Source: Rhizobium freirei PRF 81 (GTDB lineage Bacteria > Pseudomonadota > Alphaproteobacteria > Rhizobiales > Rhizobiaceae). From it: DNA of 64,000 bases. The stretch is taken from assembly GCF_000359745.1 (NCBI RefSeq), contig NZ_AQHN01000089.1:391001-455000 (forward strand), given 5' to 3'. Position 1 is the first letter of the stretch. Every line of letters starts with the position of its first letter. The translations under genes were made by a program, and so were the position numbers. The notes beneath the pieces are model-generated. The model did not search any database. It saw nothing but the letters and a program-made list of their open reading frames with translations, and was not told the origin of the DNA. Positions 17,695-26,821 of this stretch are shown piece after piece.

Positions 17695-18627
17695 CTAGAC
17701 GAACACGCGCTTGGGGCGGAATTCACCCTGGCCGATCTCGCCGATTGCGATCAGCTTGCCGCGCGCCGTTGCATAGGCCTCGGTTTCGGCGATCGGCGCA
17801 TCGCGGCCGCGCACGAGAATGGGGTTGCCCATCTTCAGGCGGTGCGCCTGGTCGTCGTTGATGACGAGATGCGGCAGCGAAGACAGAGCCTCGGCCGTAT
17901 CGATCAGCAGCGCGTCGAGAGCGGCGAGCCGCTCGTCGGCATCCTCGATCTCTTCCAGCGCCACCAGATCGGCAAGTGGCACCATCGTCTCTTCGGCGAA
18001 GGGGGCGACAAAGCTGCGGCGCAAGCCGGAAATATGGCCGTAGCAGCCGAGTTCGCGGCCGAAATCGCGGGCAAGCGCCCGCACATAGGTGCCCTTGCCG
18101 CATTCCACCTCGAAATGCGCCGTATCGGCGTCGGGGCAGGCGAGCAGCGTCAGGCGGAAGATTTCGACTTCGCGCGATGGGATCTCGACCGTCTCGCCCT
18201 CGCGGGCAAGATCGTAGGCGCGCTCGCCTGATATCTTGATGGCGGAAAACTGCGGCGGAACCTGCTGGATGACGCCGGTATATTTCGGCAGCAGCGCGCG
18301 GATGTCCTCTTCGCTCGGCCGCGTGTCCGAGGTGGCGGTGATTTCGCCTTCGAGGTCGTCGGAAGCGCGCTCTTCACCCCAGGTCACGGTGAATTCGTAA
18401 ATCTTGCGACCGTCCATGACGTAGGGAACCGTCTTGGTGGCATCGCCGAGCGCGATCGGCAGCATGCCGGATGCGAGCGGATCGAGCGTACCGGCGTGGC
18501 CGGCCTTCTGGGCCTTGAACAGCCACTTGATCTTGGAAACGGCTTCGGTCGAGCCGAAATCGACCGGCTTGTCGAGGATGAGCCAGCCCGAAATCGGGCG
18601 GCCCTTGGGCTTGCGTGGCTTGGACAT
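17695..18627 (-). CDS. truB: tRNA pseudouridine-55 synthase
   Basis: Makes pseudouridine 55 in the T loop of all elongator tRNAs. The 310 residues show the opening GWLILDKPVDFGSTEAVSKI, the catalytic Asp in AGHAGTLDPLASGMLPIALG and the family motif SGERAYDLAREGE. The C-terminal part (about residue 250 on) matches the PUA-like domain of type I TruB. It follows rbfA by 12 bases on the same strand. Confidence 0.97.
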   Translation of the reverse strand: MSKPRKPKGRPISGWLILDKPVDFGSTEAVSKIKWLFKAQKAGHAGTLDPLASGMLPIALGDATKTVPYVMDGRKIYEFTVTWGEERASDDLEGEITATSDTRPSEEDIRALLPKYTGVIQQVPPQFSAIKISGERAYDLAREGETVEIPSREVEIFRLTLLACPDADTAHFEVECGKGTYVRALARDFGRELGCYGHISGLRRSFVAPFAEETMVPLADLVALEEIEDADERLAALDALLIDTAEALSSLPHLVINDDQAHRLKMGNPILVRGRDAPIAETEAYATARGKLIAIGEIGQGEFRPKRVFV

Positions 18628-18639
18628 TCTCTGTCTCTG

Positions 18640-19047
18640 TTATTGATCTTGGTCGTTGTCGTCTTCGAGGTCGCGGCTGACCTCGGGCGAGCGCAGCAAT
18701 GCGTCGATCTTCTGATAGTTGTCGAAGCTCGTATCGTCGCGGAAGCGCACTTCCGGCATGTATTTCATCTGCCGGAGCTGCGGGCCGAGACGGCCGCGAA
18801 TATATTTCGCATGGCGGTTCAGCGCCTCGATGACGGCGCCGTGGTCGGCAACGCCGAGCGGCGTCACGAAGGCGGTGGCGATTTTCAGATCCGGCGACAT
18901 GCGTACCTCGGAAATGGAAATCACGGTGCGCTCGATCAGGTCGTCGCGCACTTCGCCGCGCTGCAGAACCTGCGTGATCGCTGAGCGCACCTGCTCGCCG
19001 ACGCGAAGCATGCGCTGCGAAGGCGCGGAAGAAGTTGGTCTGGTCAT
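18640..19047 (-). CDS. rbfA: Ribosome-binding factor A
   Basis: RbfA binds immature 30S subunits and helps 16S rRNA 5' processing. The 135-residue protein has the KH-like fold sequence RVGEQVRSAITQVLQRGEV and VRMSPDLKIATAFVTPLG, and the RLGPQLRQMKYMPEVRFRDD segment typical of the family. It is followed by truB at 12 bases. Unlike the usual infB-rbfA junction, a separate gene and a terminator lie between infB and rbfA. Confidence 0.96.
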   Translation of the reverse strand: MTRPTSSAPSQRMLRVGEQVRSAITQVLQRGEVRDDLIERTVISISEVRMSPDLKIATAFVTPLGVADHGAVIEALNRHAKYIRGRLGPQLRQMKYMPEVRFRDDTSFDNYQKIDALLRSPEVSRDLEDDNDQDQ

Positions 19048-19115
19048 GGTTGTTCCGTTAGCAGCGTCCCTTGGACGCGATAAAGGGGGTCAAATGACTC
19101 GATCCGGCGCAAAGG

Positions 19116-19724
19116 TCAAGGCTGGACAGGGTTCGCAGCCCGCCAGAAGCCGAGAATCCTTGCGAATGCGGCATCCTGCTCCCTCTGATCGGAAAATGCG
19201 GAGGCAGGAATATAGGTGACAAAGGATTCGAGATCGAACTCGATCCTCCGGTCGACGCGGCGAATATTGATGACTTCGCTCCAGCCGAGCCAGATCGTTG
19301 TATTGGTCGATGCCCAGGAGGCGCCTTCTGTATTGGCGGTCACGGTGATGGCGACGTTCGGGCGAATGCGTGAACGCATTACTACCAGTCGTCGCCGCAT
19401 CGCCCATCGGGCGTAAACCAGAATGAGCGCATAGATCATCAGCGAAGGCACAAGCCATATAATGGCAATGTCGGCTTCGTGGATGGAAGGCGATAGTCCG
19501 AAGACGGGGATGTAGACATAGCGTCTTAGCAAATAGAAAAGAACCGGCAGGCCCGCGCCGACGGCAATCGCCGATATGAAGAACCATCCGACCTCGTTCT
19601 GGGCTTTCTGCGGGCTGCGGCCTGCTAGGCGTCGGCCCGCCCGCAGCATCACCGCAACATGTTCGTCGGGCTGGCGCTGGAAGGAAACGATGACTGAATC
19701 GTGGTCTTCAGACCCATTGGTCAT
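19116..19724 (-). CDS. YcxB-like membrane protein inserted between infB and rbfA
   Basis: A 202-residue protein with two transmembrane helices at about residues 46-66 and 83-105, followed by a cytosolic domain with NTTIWLGWSEVINIRRVDRRIEF and a short FVTYIPASAF motif. This layout resembles YcxB-like proteins, a family of unknown function. It lies 69 bases before rbfA and only 38 bases after the infB terminator hairpin. It breaks the classic infB-rbfA order, which is the odd point. Assignment to YcxB rests on pattern only. Confidence 0.72.
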   Translation of the reverse strand: MTNGSEDHDSVIVSFQRQPDEHVAVMLRAGRRLAGRSPQKAQNEVGWFFISAIAVGAGLPVLFYLLRRYVYIPVFGLSPSIHEADIAIIWLVPSLMIYALILVYARWAMRRRLVVMRSRIRPNVAITVTANTEGASWASTNTTIWLGWSEVINIRRVDRRIEFDLESFVTYIPASAFSDQREQDAAFARILGFWRAANPVQP

Positions 19725-19756
19725 AGCTTCGGTTCATCCTCGCTCGGTCGGATCCA

Positions 19757-19787
19757 ATAAAAAACCGCCGGTCTTGGCCGGCGGTTT
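19757..19787 (-). terminator. Terminator after infB
   Basis: A 10-bp stem AAACCGCCGG / CCGGCGGTTT (loop TCTTGG) is followed on the minus strand by TTTTTATTGG, 26 bases beyond the infB stop. It would separate infB from rbfA-truB-rpsO-pnp. Confidence 0.8.
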
Positions 19788-19813
19788 CGATATCTGGTAA
19801 ATCGAAGGACTGC

Positions 19814-22540
19814 TTACAGCGTGCGGGTGATATGCTCGACGCGGAAGCATTCGATCGTGTCGCCGGCACGGATGTCCTCGTAGTTTTCGAAGGCCATGCC
19901 GCATTCCTGACCCATGTTGACTTCCGAGACTTCGTCCTTGAAGCGCTTGAGCGTCTTGAGCTTGCCTTCGTGGATAACGACGTTGTCGCGCACCAGACGG
20001 ACGCCGACGCCGCGCTCGACCTTGCCTTCGGTAACGCGGCAACCCGCGACCTTGCCGACCTTCGTGATGTTGAACACCTCGAGGATTTCGGCGTTGCCGA
20101 GGAAGGTTTCGCGGCGCTCCGGAGAGAGCAGGCCCGACATCGCTGCCTTCACGTCATCCACCAGATCGTAGATGATGTTGTAGTAGCGGATTTCGATGCC
20201 TTCACGCTCTGCGAACTGACGTGCCTGGGCATTGGCGCGAACGTTGAAGCCGATGATGGCCGCGTTCGAGGCTTCGGCAAGCGAAATATCCGACTCTGTG
20301 ATGCCGCCTGCGCCCGAATGGACGATGCGGGCGCGGACTTCGTCGGTGCCGAGCTTGTCGAGCGCGCCGGCAATGGCTTCGATCGAGCCCTGCACGTCGC
20401 CCTTGACCACCAGCGGGAATTCCTTCACGCCGACGGTCTGCAGCTGGGTCATCATCTGTTCGAGCGAACCGCGCTGGCCGGACTGGCGGGCAGCGGCCTT
20501 GTCGCGGGCCAGACGCTGACGATATTCGGAAATCTCGCGAGCGCGGCTCTCGTTTTCGACGACGGCGAACTTGTCGCCTGCCGCCGGCGTGCCCGAAAGA
20601 CCGAGAACCTCGACCGGCGTCGCCGGTGTCGCTTCCTTCACATGCTCGCCCTTGTCGTTGATCAGCGCGCGCACACGGCCCCACTGATCGCCGGCAACGA
20701 CGATCTGACCGGGACGCAGCGTGCCCTTCTGAACGAGGACGGTGGCGACGGCGCCACGACCGCGATCGAGCTGGGCTTCGATGACGGTGCCTTCCGCCGT
20801 GCGGTTCGGATTGGCCTTGAGGTCAAGGATTTCCGCCTGCAGCAGGATGGCTTCGAGCAGCTTGTCGAGGTTGGTGCGGTTCTTCGCGGAAACTTCCACG
20901 TCGAGCACTTCACCGCCCATGGATTCGACGAAGACTTCGTGCTGCAGCAGTTCCGTGCGGACCTTCTGCGGGTTGGCTTCGTGCTTGTCGATCTTGTTGA
21001 TCGCCACGATGATCGGAACACCCGCCGCCTTGGCGTGGTTGATCGATTCGATCGTCTGCGGCATCACGCTGTCGTCGGCTGCGACAACCAGGATCGCGAT
21101 GTCGGTCGCCTGGGCGCCGCGGGCACGCATCGCCGTGAAGGCGGCGTGGCCGGGCGTGTCGATGAAGGTGATCTTCTGACCGTTCTGCTCGACCTGATAG
21201 GCGCCGATATGCTGGGTGATGCCACCGGCTTCGCCGGCCACCACGTTGGCATGGCGGATAGCGTCGAGCAGCGAGGTCTTGCCGTGGTCGACGTGACCCA
21301 TGATGGTGACGACGGGCGGACGGGAAACCAGTTCGCCTTCCTCGTCGGCAACGTTGAAGATGCCCTGTTCGACGTCGGATTCCGAAACGCGCTTGACCGT
21401 GTGGCCGAATTCGCTCGCGATGAGTTCGGCCAGATCGGCGTCGATCACGTCGCCCGGCTTCATCATCTGACCTTCCTTCATCAGGAACTTGATGACGTCG
21501 ACGGCGCGTTCGGACATGCGCTGCGACAATTCCTGAATGGTGATGGTTTCAGGCAGAACGACTTCTCGCGAGATCTTTTCGCGCGTTTCCTGCATCTGGC
21601 TGCGGCGGAACTTTTCCTGGCGGCGACGCATGGCCGAAAGTGAGCGTCCGCGGGCGGAGCCGTCCTCGTCGACATTCGCCGTCGTTACCGTCAACTTGCC
21701 GCGACGGCGCTCGTCGTCGGTTTTTGGGCGCGTGGTGACAGGCTTAGCCGGCTCGGGGCGGATGACCTTGCCGCGTGCCGGGGCACCGCGCGGCGGACCA
21801 CGATCGCTCTCTTCTTCATTGACCCGACGGCGGTTGGCCGGCGCCTCGCCGGCGGGAGCGCCGGGACGCGCGGGCTGCGGAGCCGCATCCGGACGACGCG
21901 CAACGACAGGAGCCGCTGCCGCCTGGACTGCTGGCTTCGGAGCTTCCACCGGCGCGGGAGTCGCGACCTTGGCTTCGGCAGCGCGGGCAGCCTCTTCGGC
22001 GGCGCGGCGCGCGGCTTCGGCCTGCTCGGCGATGCGACGTACTTCCTCTTCTTGGCGGCGACGTGCTTCTTCCTCGGCGCGACGAACGGCATCCGCGGCG
22101 TCGCGGGCCTGGGCATCGGCGAGGGCGCGACGGCGCGCGTCCATTTCATCGGCGGACAAATGGTTCAGAACCACCGGCCGCGACGTGCGTTCCTGCTGCG
22201 GACGCTGCTGGTAGCCCTGGTTGGGCTGTCCCGATCGCTGCTGCTGGCCACCCGGCTGATGAATGCGCGGCGCTGGCTGCGGCGGACGCGGCGGCTGTGG
22301 CGTCGGTTCCGCGACGCGCGTCACCGATGGCGTTGCGGCAGCCGCCGCCGTCGAAGCTGCGATCGGCTTTTCGTCTTCAGGGCGCAGCGGGCGGCGCTTG
22401 CGGGTTTCAACCACGACCGCCTTGGTGCGACCGCGGCCCATGTCCTGGCGCACGGTGCCCTGGTTTACGCCTGATGGTTTCAGGGTGAGAGTCTTCTTAC
22501 CTGAAACATTCAGCGTCTTGTCGTCTTGATTGTCGGTCAT
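19814..22540 (-). CDS. infB: Translation initiation factor IF-2
   Basis: IF2 is the GTPase that delivers fMet-tRNA to the 30S subunit and promotes subunit joining. The 908 residues comprise a long Ala/Arg/Pro/Glu-rich N-terminal region (to about residue 330), an IF2_N segment (TIQELSQRMSERAVDVIKFL), the GTPase domain with GHVDHGKTSLLD, DTPGHAAF and NKID motifs, and the C-terminal tRNA-binding domain. The N-terminal half is the usual variable, low-complexity linker. It follows nusA and the YlxR-like gene in one operon. Confidence 0.98.
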   Translation of the reverse strand: MTDNQDDKTLNVSGKKTLTLKPSGVNQGTVRQDMGRGRTKAVVVETRKRRPLRPEDEKPIAASTAAAAATPSVTRVAEPTPQPPRPPQPAPRIHQPGGQQQRSGQPNQGYQQRPQQERTSRPVVLNHLSADEMDARRRALADAQARDAADAVRRAEEEARRRQEEEVRRIAEQAEAARRAAEEAARAAEAKVATPAPVEAPKPAVQAAAAPVVARRPDAAPQPARPGAPAGEAPANRRRVNEEESDRGPPRGAPARGKVIRPEPAKPVTTRPKTDDERRRGKLTVTTANVDEDGSARGRSLSAMRRRQEKFRRSQMQETREKISREVVLPETITIQELSQRMSERAVDVIKFLMKEGQMMKPGDVIDADLAELIASEFGHTVKRVSESDVEQGIFNVADEEGELVSRPPVVTIMGHVDHGKTSLLDAIRHANVVAGEAGGITQHIGAYQVEQNGQKITFIDTPGHAAFTAMRARGAQATDIAILVVAADDSVMPQTIESINHAKAAGVPIIVAINKIDKHEANPQKVRTELLQHEVFVESMGGEVLDVEVSAKNRTNLDKLLEAILLQAEILDLKANPNRTAEGTVIEAQLDRGRGAVATVLVQKGTLRPGQIVVAGDQWGRVRALINDKGEHVKEATPATPVEVLGLSGTPAAGDKFAVVENESRAREISEYRQRLARDKAAARQSGQRGSLEQMMTQLQTVGVKEFPLVVKGDVQGSIEAIAGALDKLGTDEVRARIVHSGAGGITESDISLAEASNAAIIGFNVRANAQARQFAEREGIEIRYYNIIYDLVDDVKAAMSGLLSPERRETFLGNAEILEVFNITKVGKVAGCRVTEGKVERGVGVRLVRDNVVIHEGKLKTLKRFKDEVSEVNMGQECGMAFENYEDIRAGDTIECFRVEHITRTL

Positions 22541-22641
22541 TCCGTTCCCGTTCCTTCGGACAGGGCTCGGAGTAGTCCGTCAGGCCCTGTCGTTCAATGC
22601 ATGTACCTTAATGAGGCGTCCGGCATAGGCCGGTGACCGCG

Positions 22642-23334
22642 TCATTGTTTTCGCCGGCCAGCGCCGCCCGTTGCCCGGGACTGACCGCCGTTGCGGTACC
22701 GTTCGAGCAGGTTTGCGCGCTTCACTACACCCTCACCCGCCTGCCCTGCAAGCGCTGCGGCATGGATAAAAGCGTTCTGGCCCATCAGTTCTTCCATCTC
22801 CGCTTCCGTAAAGACACGGAAGGAAGGTATTTCCTTTTCGGTTTCCATACCGAGATGCCAGGCCTTTCGTGCCTGGTCGATCTTGCGGACGCCGTCGTCG
22901 GCAGCGGCGATCGCATGGAACACGGCAAGTGCCGAGCCGTTGCGAACGGCGCCATCAACCTTCGACGAACCGCTGACGAACCGGCCCGCCTTGCGCGCCA
23001 TGTGCATCATCCCGGCCAGTTGCGCCACGAGAAGACGGTCGACGATGGCACCAAGATCGGCCGGTGCCGTCACTTCCGCCTTCAGGGCGCGAGAAAACAG
23101 TTTCTTTGCCACTGCCTTGTCCACCAGCGCCCGGTCGAGCTTGACCCAGCAGCCGCGTCCCGGCAGTTGCCGCTTCAGATCGGGAACAACGGTCCCGTCT
23201 GGAGCGGCGACGAAGCGGATCAATTCGTCAGGCGATCCGCTTTCGCGTGTCACGATGCACATGCGGCCATTTGCGCCGTCACCGCCGAGATCATCGTCCT
23301 CGGGCGGTGCGCCAGGCCCCTCGGTGATCGTCAT
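22642..23334 (-). CDS. YlxR/DUF448 plus L7Ae-like RNA-binding protein
   Basis: The 230-residue product starts with a YlxR (DUF448) domain (RMCIVTRESGSPDELIRFV, then LPGRGCWVKL) and continues with an L7Ae/L30e-like segment (LLVAQLAGMMHMARKAGRFVSG). This two-domain form is typical of alphaproteobacteria and always sits between nusA and infB. It probably binds RNA; YlxR has been linked to RNase P and nucleoid functions elsewhere. The start ATG overlaps the nusA stop by 4 bases (ATGA), indicating translational coupling. Confidence 0.92.
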   Translation of the reverse strand: MTITEGPGAPPEDDDLGGDGANGRMCIVTRESGSPDELIRFVAAPDGTVVPDLKRQLPGRGCWVKLDRALVDKAVAKKLFSRALKAEVTAPADLGAIVDRLLVAQLAGMMHMARKAGRFVSGSSKVDGAVRNGSALAVFHAIAAADDGVRKIDQARKAWHLGMETEKEIPSFRVFTEAEMEELMGQNAFIHAAALAGQAGEGVVKRANLLERYRNGGQSRATGGAGRRKQ

Positions 23335-24935
23335 GCTTGTTGCTCGGTTTCGTCCTCCGCGACCTCTTCGGTCTCAGCGGCGAGATCGGCCTCGGTGATC
23401 CAGCCGGCGAGCAGGCGAGCCTGCACGACCATCTGTTCTGCTTCGACGCGCGAGACTTCGAGCTTGGAGAACAGGCCTTCGAACTTCTTCGTCTCGCCGT
23501 TCTTGCGTTCGCTCCAGCCGACGAGGTCGTCTGCGGCGCAGCCGGCGAAGTCCTCGATCGTCTTGATGCCGTCCTCGCCAAGCGCGACCATCATCTGTGC
23601 GGTCATGCCGTTGATCTGCCGCAGCTCGTCGGAGACGCCGAGCGCCTTGCGCTTCTCGTCCATTTCGGCCTCGAGCTTCTCAAGATATTCGCGGGCGCGG
23701 GTCTGGATTTCCTGGGCGGTATCTTCGTCGAAACCGTCGATGGAAGCGATTTCATCGAGATCGACGTAAGCCAGTTCCTCGACGGCGGCAAAGCCTTCGG
23801 AGGCCAGAACCTGGCCGACCATTTCGTCGACGTCGAGCGCGTCCATGAACAGGTTGGTGCGCTCGTTGAATTCCTTCTGACGGCGTTCCGATTCCTCGGC
23901 TTCCGTCATGATGTCGATATCCCAGCCGGTCAGCTGCGAAGCGAGACGGACGTTCTGACCGCGGCGGCCGATGGCGAGCGACAGCTGCTCGTCCGGAACC
24001 ACGACTTCGATGCGCTCTGCATCTTCGTCGAGAACGACCTTGGCGACTTCGGCTGGCTGCAGCGCGTTGACGACGAAGTTCGCCGGCTCGTTGGACCAGG
24101 GAATGATGTCGATCTTTTCGCCCTGCAGCTCGCCGACGACCGCCTGGACACGCGAACCGCGCATACCGACGCAGGCGCCGACCGGATCGATCGACGAGTC
24201 GTTCGAGATGACGGCGATCTTGGCGCGCGAGCCCGGATCACGGGCAACCGACTTCACCTGGATGATGCCGTCGTAGATTTCGGGCACTTCCATGGTGAAG
24301 AGCTTGACCATGAACTGCGGATGCGTGCGCGACAGGAAGATCTGCGGGCCGCGCTGTTCGCGGCGGACGTCGTAGACATAGGCACGGACGCGGTCGCCAT
24401 AGCGGAAGTTTTCGCGCGGGATCATCTCGTCGCGGCGGATGATGCCTTCGCCGCGGCCGAGGTCGACGATGACGTTGCCGTATTCGACGCGCTTGACCGT
24501 GCCGTTGACGATTTCGCCGACGCGATCCTTGAATTCGTCGAACTGACGGTCACGCTCGGCTTCGCGCACCTTCTGCACGATGACCTGCTTGGCCGACTGG
24601 GCGGCGATGCGGCCGAAATCCATCGGCGGCAGCGGATCGGCGATGAAATCGCCAAGAGCGGCGTCCGGGTTGCGGTCGCGGGCCAGTTCCAGCGGGATCT
24701 GCGTGGAATAGTCCTCGGCCTTCTCGACGACTTCGAGCAGGCGCTGCAGACGGATTTCACCGGTCTTCGGATTGATGTCGGCGCGGATGTTCGACTCCGT
24801 GCCGTAACGCGAGCGCGCCGCCTTCTGGATCGCGTCCGCCATTGCGGCAAGCACGATCTCGCGGTCGATGACCTTTTCGCGCGCCACTGCATCTGCGATC
24901 TGCAGAAGTTCTAGCCGGTTCGCACTGACTGCCAT
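23331..24935 (-). CDS. nusA: Transcription termination/antitermination factor NusA
   Basis: NusA binds RNA polymerase and modulates pausing, intrinsic termination and rrn antitermination. The 534 residues contain the N-terminal RNAP-binding domain, an S1 domain (GTVKRVEYGNVIVDLGRGEGI), KH domains (VGACVGMRGSRVQAVVGELQGEKID as two blocks; LAIGRRGQNVRLASQLTGW) and C-terminal helix-hairpin-helix repeats ending in an acidic tail. It is 59 bases after rimP and overlaps the YlxR-like gene. Confidence 0.98.
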   Translation of the reverse strand: MAVSANRLELLQIADAVAREKVIDREIVLAAMADAIQKAARSRYGTESNIRADINPKTGEIRLQRLLEVVEKAEDYSTQIPLELARDRNPDAALGDFIADPLPPMDFGRIAAQSAKQVIVQKVREAERDRQFDEFKDRVGEIVNGTVKRVEYGNVIVDLGRGEGIIRRDEMIPRENFRYGDRVRAYVYDVRREQRGPQIFLSRTHPQFMVKLFTMEVPEIYDGIIQVKSVARDPGSRAKIAVISNDSSIDPVGACVGMRGSRVQAVVGELQGEKIDIIPWSNEPANFVVNALQPAEVAKVVLDEDAERIEVVVPDEQLSLAIGRRGQNVRLASQLTGWDIDIMTEAEESERRQKEFNERTNLFMDALDVDEMVGQVLASEGFAAVEELAYVDLDEIASIDGFDEDTAQEIQTRAREYLEKLEAEMDEKRKALGVSDELRQINGMTAQMMVALGEDGIKTIEDFAGCAADDLVGWSERKNGETKKFEGLFSKLEVSRVEAEQMVVQARLLAGWITEADLAAETEEVAEDETEQQA

Positions 24936-24994
24936 TTTTAGTCTCCGTCTTCCTGCCCTGGGGTTCCCGTCCCGTCAGGCGGTTCGTTGATCGG

Positions 24995-25603
24995 TTATTC
25001 TTCGTCTTCGTCCGCTTCGTTCTGGTTCGCTGCCTCGGCTTTCGCCAGCTTGTCGGCGCGCAGCGCGTCGCGGATAAGATCGTCCGTCAGGATCAGCTTG
25101 GCTTCGGCCAACGTGCTGAACGGAATTGTTACAAGCGGTTCCTCGCCACGGGTAAGCTGGTCGCGCTCGATCGTGAAACCATCGGCATCGACGGCAACGA
25201 TCTTGCCGCGGAAGCGCTTGCGGTTATCGACGAGGATCGATGTTTCGCACTTGACGAGGTGGCCGATCCAGCGCTGGAAATCCGATTTGCGCACCATCGG
25301 ACGGTCGATGCCCGGCGACGACACTTCCAGATGATACGCCTTGTCGATCGGATCTTCCACATCGAGAACCGGCGAAATGGCCGTAGAGACCGCTTCGCAG
25401 TCCTCGACGGTCATGGTGCCGTCGTTGCGTTCGGTCATGATCTGCAGCGTCAGGCCGTTCAGGTTGAGGAGGCGCACGCGCACCAGGCGGTAGCCCATGC
25501 CCACAAGGACGGGCTCGATGATGGCGGCGACACGCTGATCAAGGCCGGTTTCGACGATCAGCCGCGGTTCATTGGTATTGTCTGCGTTTGTCACGTCCGA
25601 CAA
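24995..25603 (-). CDS. rimP: Ribosome maturation factor RimP
   Basis: RimP assists 30S maturation and precedes nusA in most bacteria. The protein has the RimP core VLVGMGYRLVRVRLL, LTLQIMTER and DPIDKAYHLEVSSPGIDRPMV. The TTG start (MSDVTNADNTNEP, 202 residues) was chosen because AGGAG lies 8 bases upstream; an in-frame ATG 27 bases earlier would give 211 residues but has no ribosome-binding site. The C-terminus is an acidic tail. It is the first gene of the operon. Confidence 0.93.
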   Translation of the reverse strand: MSDVTNADNTNEPRLIVETGLDQRVAAIIEPVLVGMGYRLVRVRLLNLNGLTLQIMTERNDGTMTVEDCEAVSTAISPVLDVEDPIDKAYHLEVSSPGIDRPMVRKSDFQRWIGHLVKCETSILVDNRKRFRGKIVAVDADGFTIERDQLTRGEEPLVTIPFSTLAEAKLILTDDLIRDALRADKLAKAEAANQNEADEDEE

Positions 25604-25651
25604 GCATTCACTCCTGCATTGTTCATGCATTGGGAGATCGCGCTAATAAAA

Positions 25652-25678
25652 AAGAGCGGGTCCTTGCGGCCCACTCTT
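25652..25678 (-). promoter_or_regulatory. Attenuator-like terminator in the rimP leader
   Basis: On the minus strand a stem of 10 pairs with one mismatch and one bulge (25668-25678 with 25652-25663, loop GCAA) is followed by CTTTTTTATTAG. It lies between the predicted promoter and rimP, about 50 bases before the start codon, so it would act on the operon's own transcript. Confidence 0.55.
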
Positions 25679-25704
25679 CATCACACGATCAAGAATTTGA
25701 AGCC

Positions 25705-25733
25705 GATATAAGCCTGTTCCCGTCAAATTGCAA
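25705..25733 (-). promoter_or_regulatory. Probable promoter of the rimP-nusA-infB operon
   Basis: TTGCAA and TATATC on the minus strand are separated by exactly 17 bases. An imperfect inverted repeat (GCGGTTATTTGC at 25760-25771 with GCAAATACCGC at 25783-25793) lies about 30 bases upstream and could be a regulator site. The remaining leader sequence up to 26001 holds no gene I can support. Confidence 0.55.
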
Positions 25734-26001
25734 GGTCTTCGCACTGAAACCCGGCTTTGGCGGTTATTTGCGGAATTCTGCAGCAAATACCGCCACGTCT
25801 TCCGAAGCCAGCGCGCGAGGCGCTGGTGGCTCACCATGGAAGTTCTACCTGACGCCGAGGACGAACCGCGCATTCCTTAGCATGCCTGCGGAACCAGTCG
25901 ATCTCCTGGCTCGGGTCGAATTGTGGCACCGTGCGTCCCAAGCAACTTCCCTGACCGCTTGCCTTCCCTTACAATCCCGTCCGGATGCGGAGGATTCCAC
26001 C

Positions 26002-26193
26002 ATGAGCGAAGACGCCTTCAACATGTCGATCCGTAAGTTCCTGAAGGAAGTCGGCGTGACCTCGCAGCGCAAGATTGAGGAGACGGTGCGCGAAGGGCGG
26101 ACCGGAGGCAAAAAGCTGAAGGTCCGCATGACGCTGACGGCGGAAGGCACCGGCCTCAACCACGTTGTGGACGGCGAAATCGAACTTCCGTAA
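26002..26193 (+). CDS. DUF6494 family small protein
   Basis: A 63-residue protein beginning MSEDAFNMSIRKFLKEVGVTSQ and ending GLNHVVDGEIELP. I recognise it as the DUF6494 type, conserved in many proteobacteria, with no known function. GGAGGA lies 7 bases before the ATG, which fixes the start; the frame is open further upstream but has no homology-like content there. No membrane segment or signal peptide. Its strand is opposite to both flanking genes. Confidence 0.82.
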   Translation: MSEDAFNMSIRKFLKEVGVTSQRKIEETVREGRTGGKKLKVRMTLTAEGTGLNHVVDGEIELP

Positions 26194-26295
26194 GCAGGCG
26201 AAGTGATCAAGCGGCATCTTCTGATGCGACCAAAGCAACGCAACGGTGCTTACGTCAGCCGTGCCGCGCGCCGCGAAAGTCATCTTAACCGGTTT

Positions 26296-26565
26296 TCAGG
26301 CCTTGTTGGTGAACCACACCGTCGGTGTGCCCAACACGCCTCCCTTGCGCATCGCCGCTTTTAGCTCTTCCAGCTTGCCGAAGGCTTGAGCTGCTTCAAT
26401 CGTGGCAAACTCATGGGTGACGGTAACGTCGTTGGGATTGTCGGTGGCCTGATAGACCGCCTCTGCCGTAACCCCGTTTGCCTTCTGTACGGGCCGAAAC
26501 TCATCATATACTTTACGCCAGGCCGCGTAGTCCGAAACATCGTGCCTCACAAACAGCGTCGTCAT
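26296..26565 (-). CDS. Small ABM/dimeric alpha-beta barrel protein
   Basis: An 89-residue protein starting MTTLFVRHDVSDYAAWRKVYDEFRP with the central segment VYQATDNPNDVTVTHEF, a layout seen in antibiotic-biosynthesis-monooxygenase-like and related ferredoxin-fold cyclase proteins. The reaction is unknown. The ATG with GGAGG 5 bases upstream was preferred to an ATG 27 bases earlier. It is monocistronic. Confidence 0.72.
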   Translation of the reverse strand: MTTLFVRHDVSDYAAWRKVYDEFRPVQKANGVTAEAVYQATDNPNDVTVTHEFATIEAAQAFGKLEELKAAMRKGGVLGTPTVWFTNKA

Positions 26566-26821
26566 CTCATCCTCCGGCGTTTGCATTTTCACGTTGGGAC
26601 GTCCCGTCGTTAGGATACCACTGAAATGACGTTCGCGCTTGGGGAATATCCGGCTGTTTGTACTTGGGGTTATTCGCTTGCCGAATGCGGACAGAGCGAC
26701 CTTGCGTCTGGGTCAGGCCAGTTCTTTCAGCCCGGTCGGCCTGGGACCGGAGCGAAGAAGCACACTACTTCCGGAAAGCGCCCGAAAGCCGCCACTGGCA
26801 GCATCTGCCGCTGAATTCCGC

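Noticed and set aside
19832..21643. 603-codon plus-strand frame opposite infB
   Set aside because: Shadow of infB caused by codon bias; no ribosome-binding site or recognisable motif.
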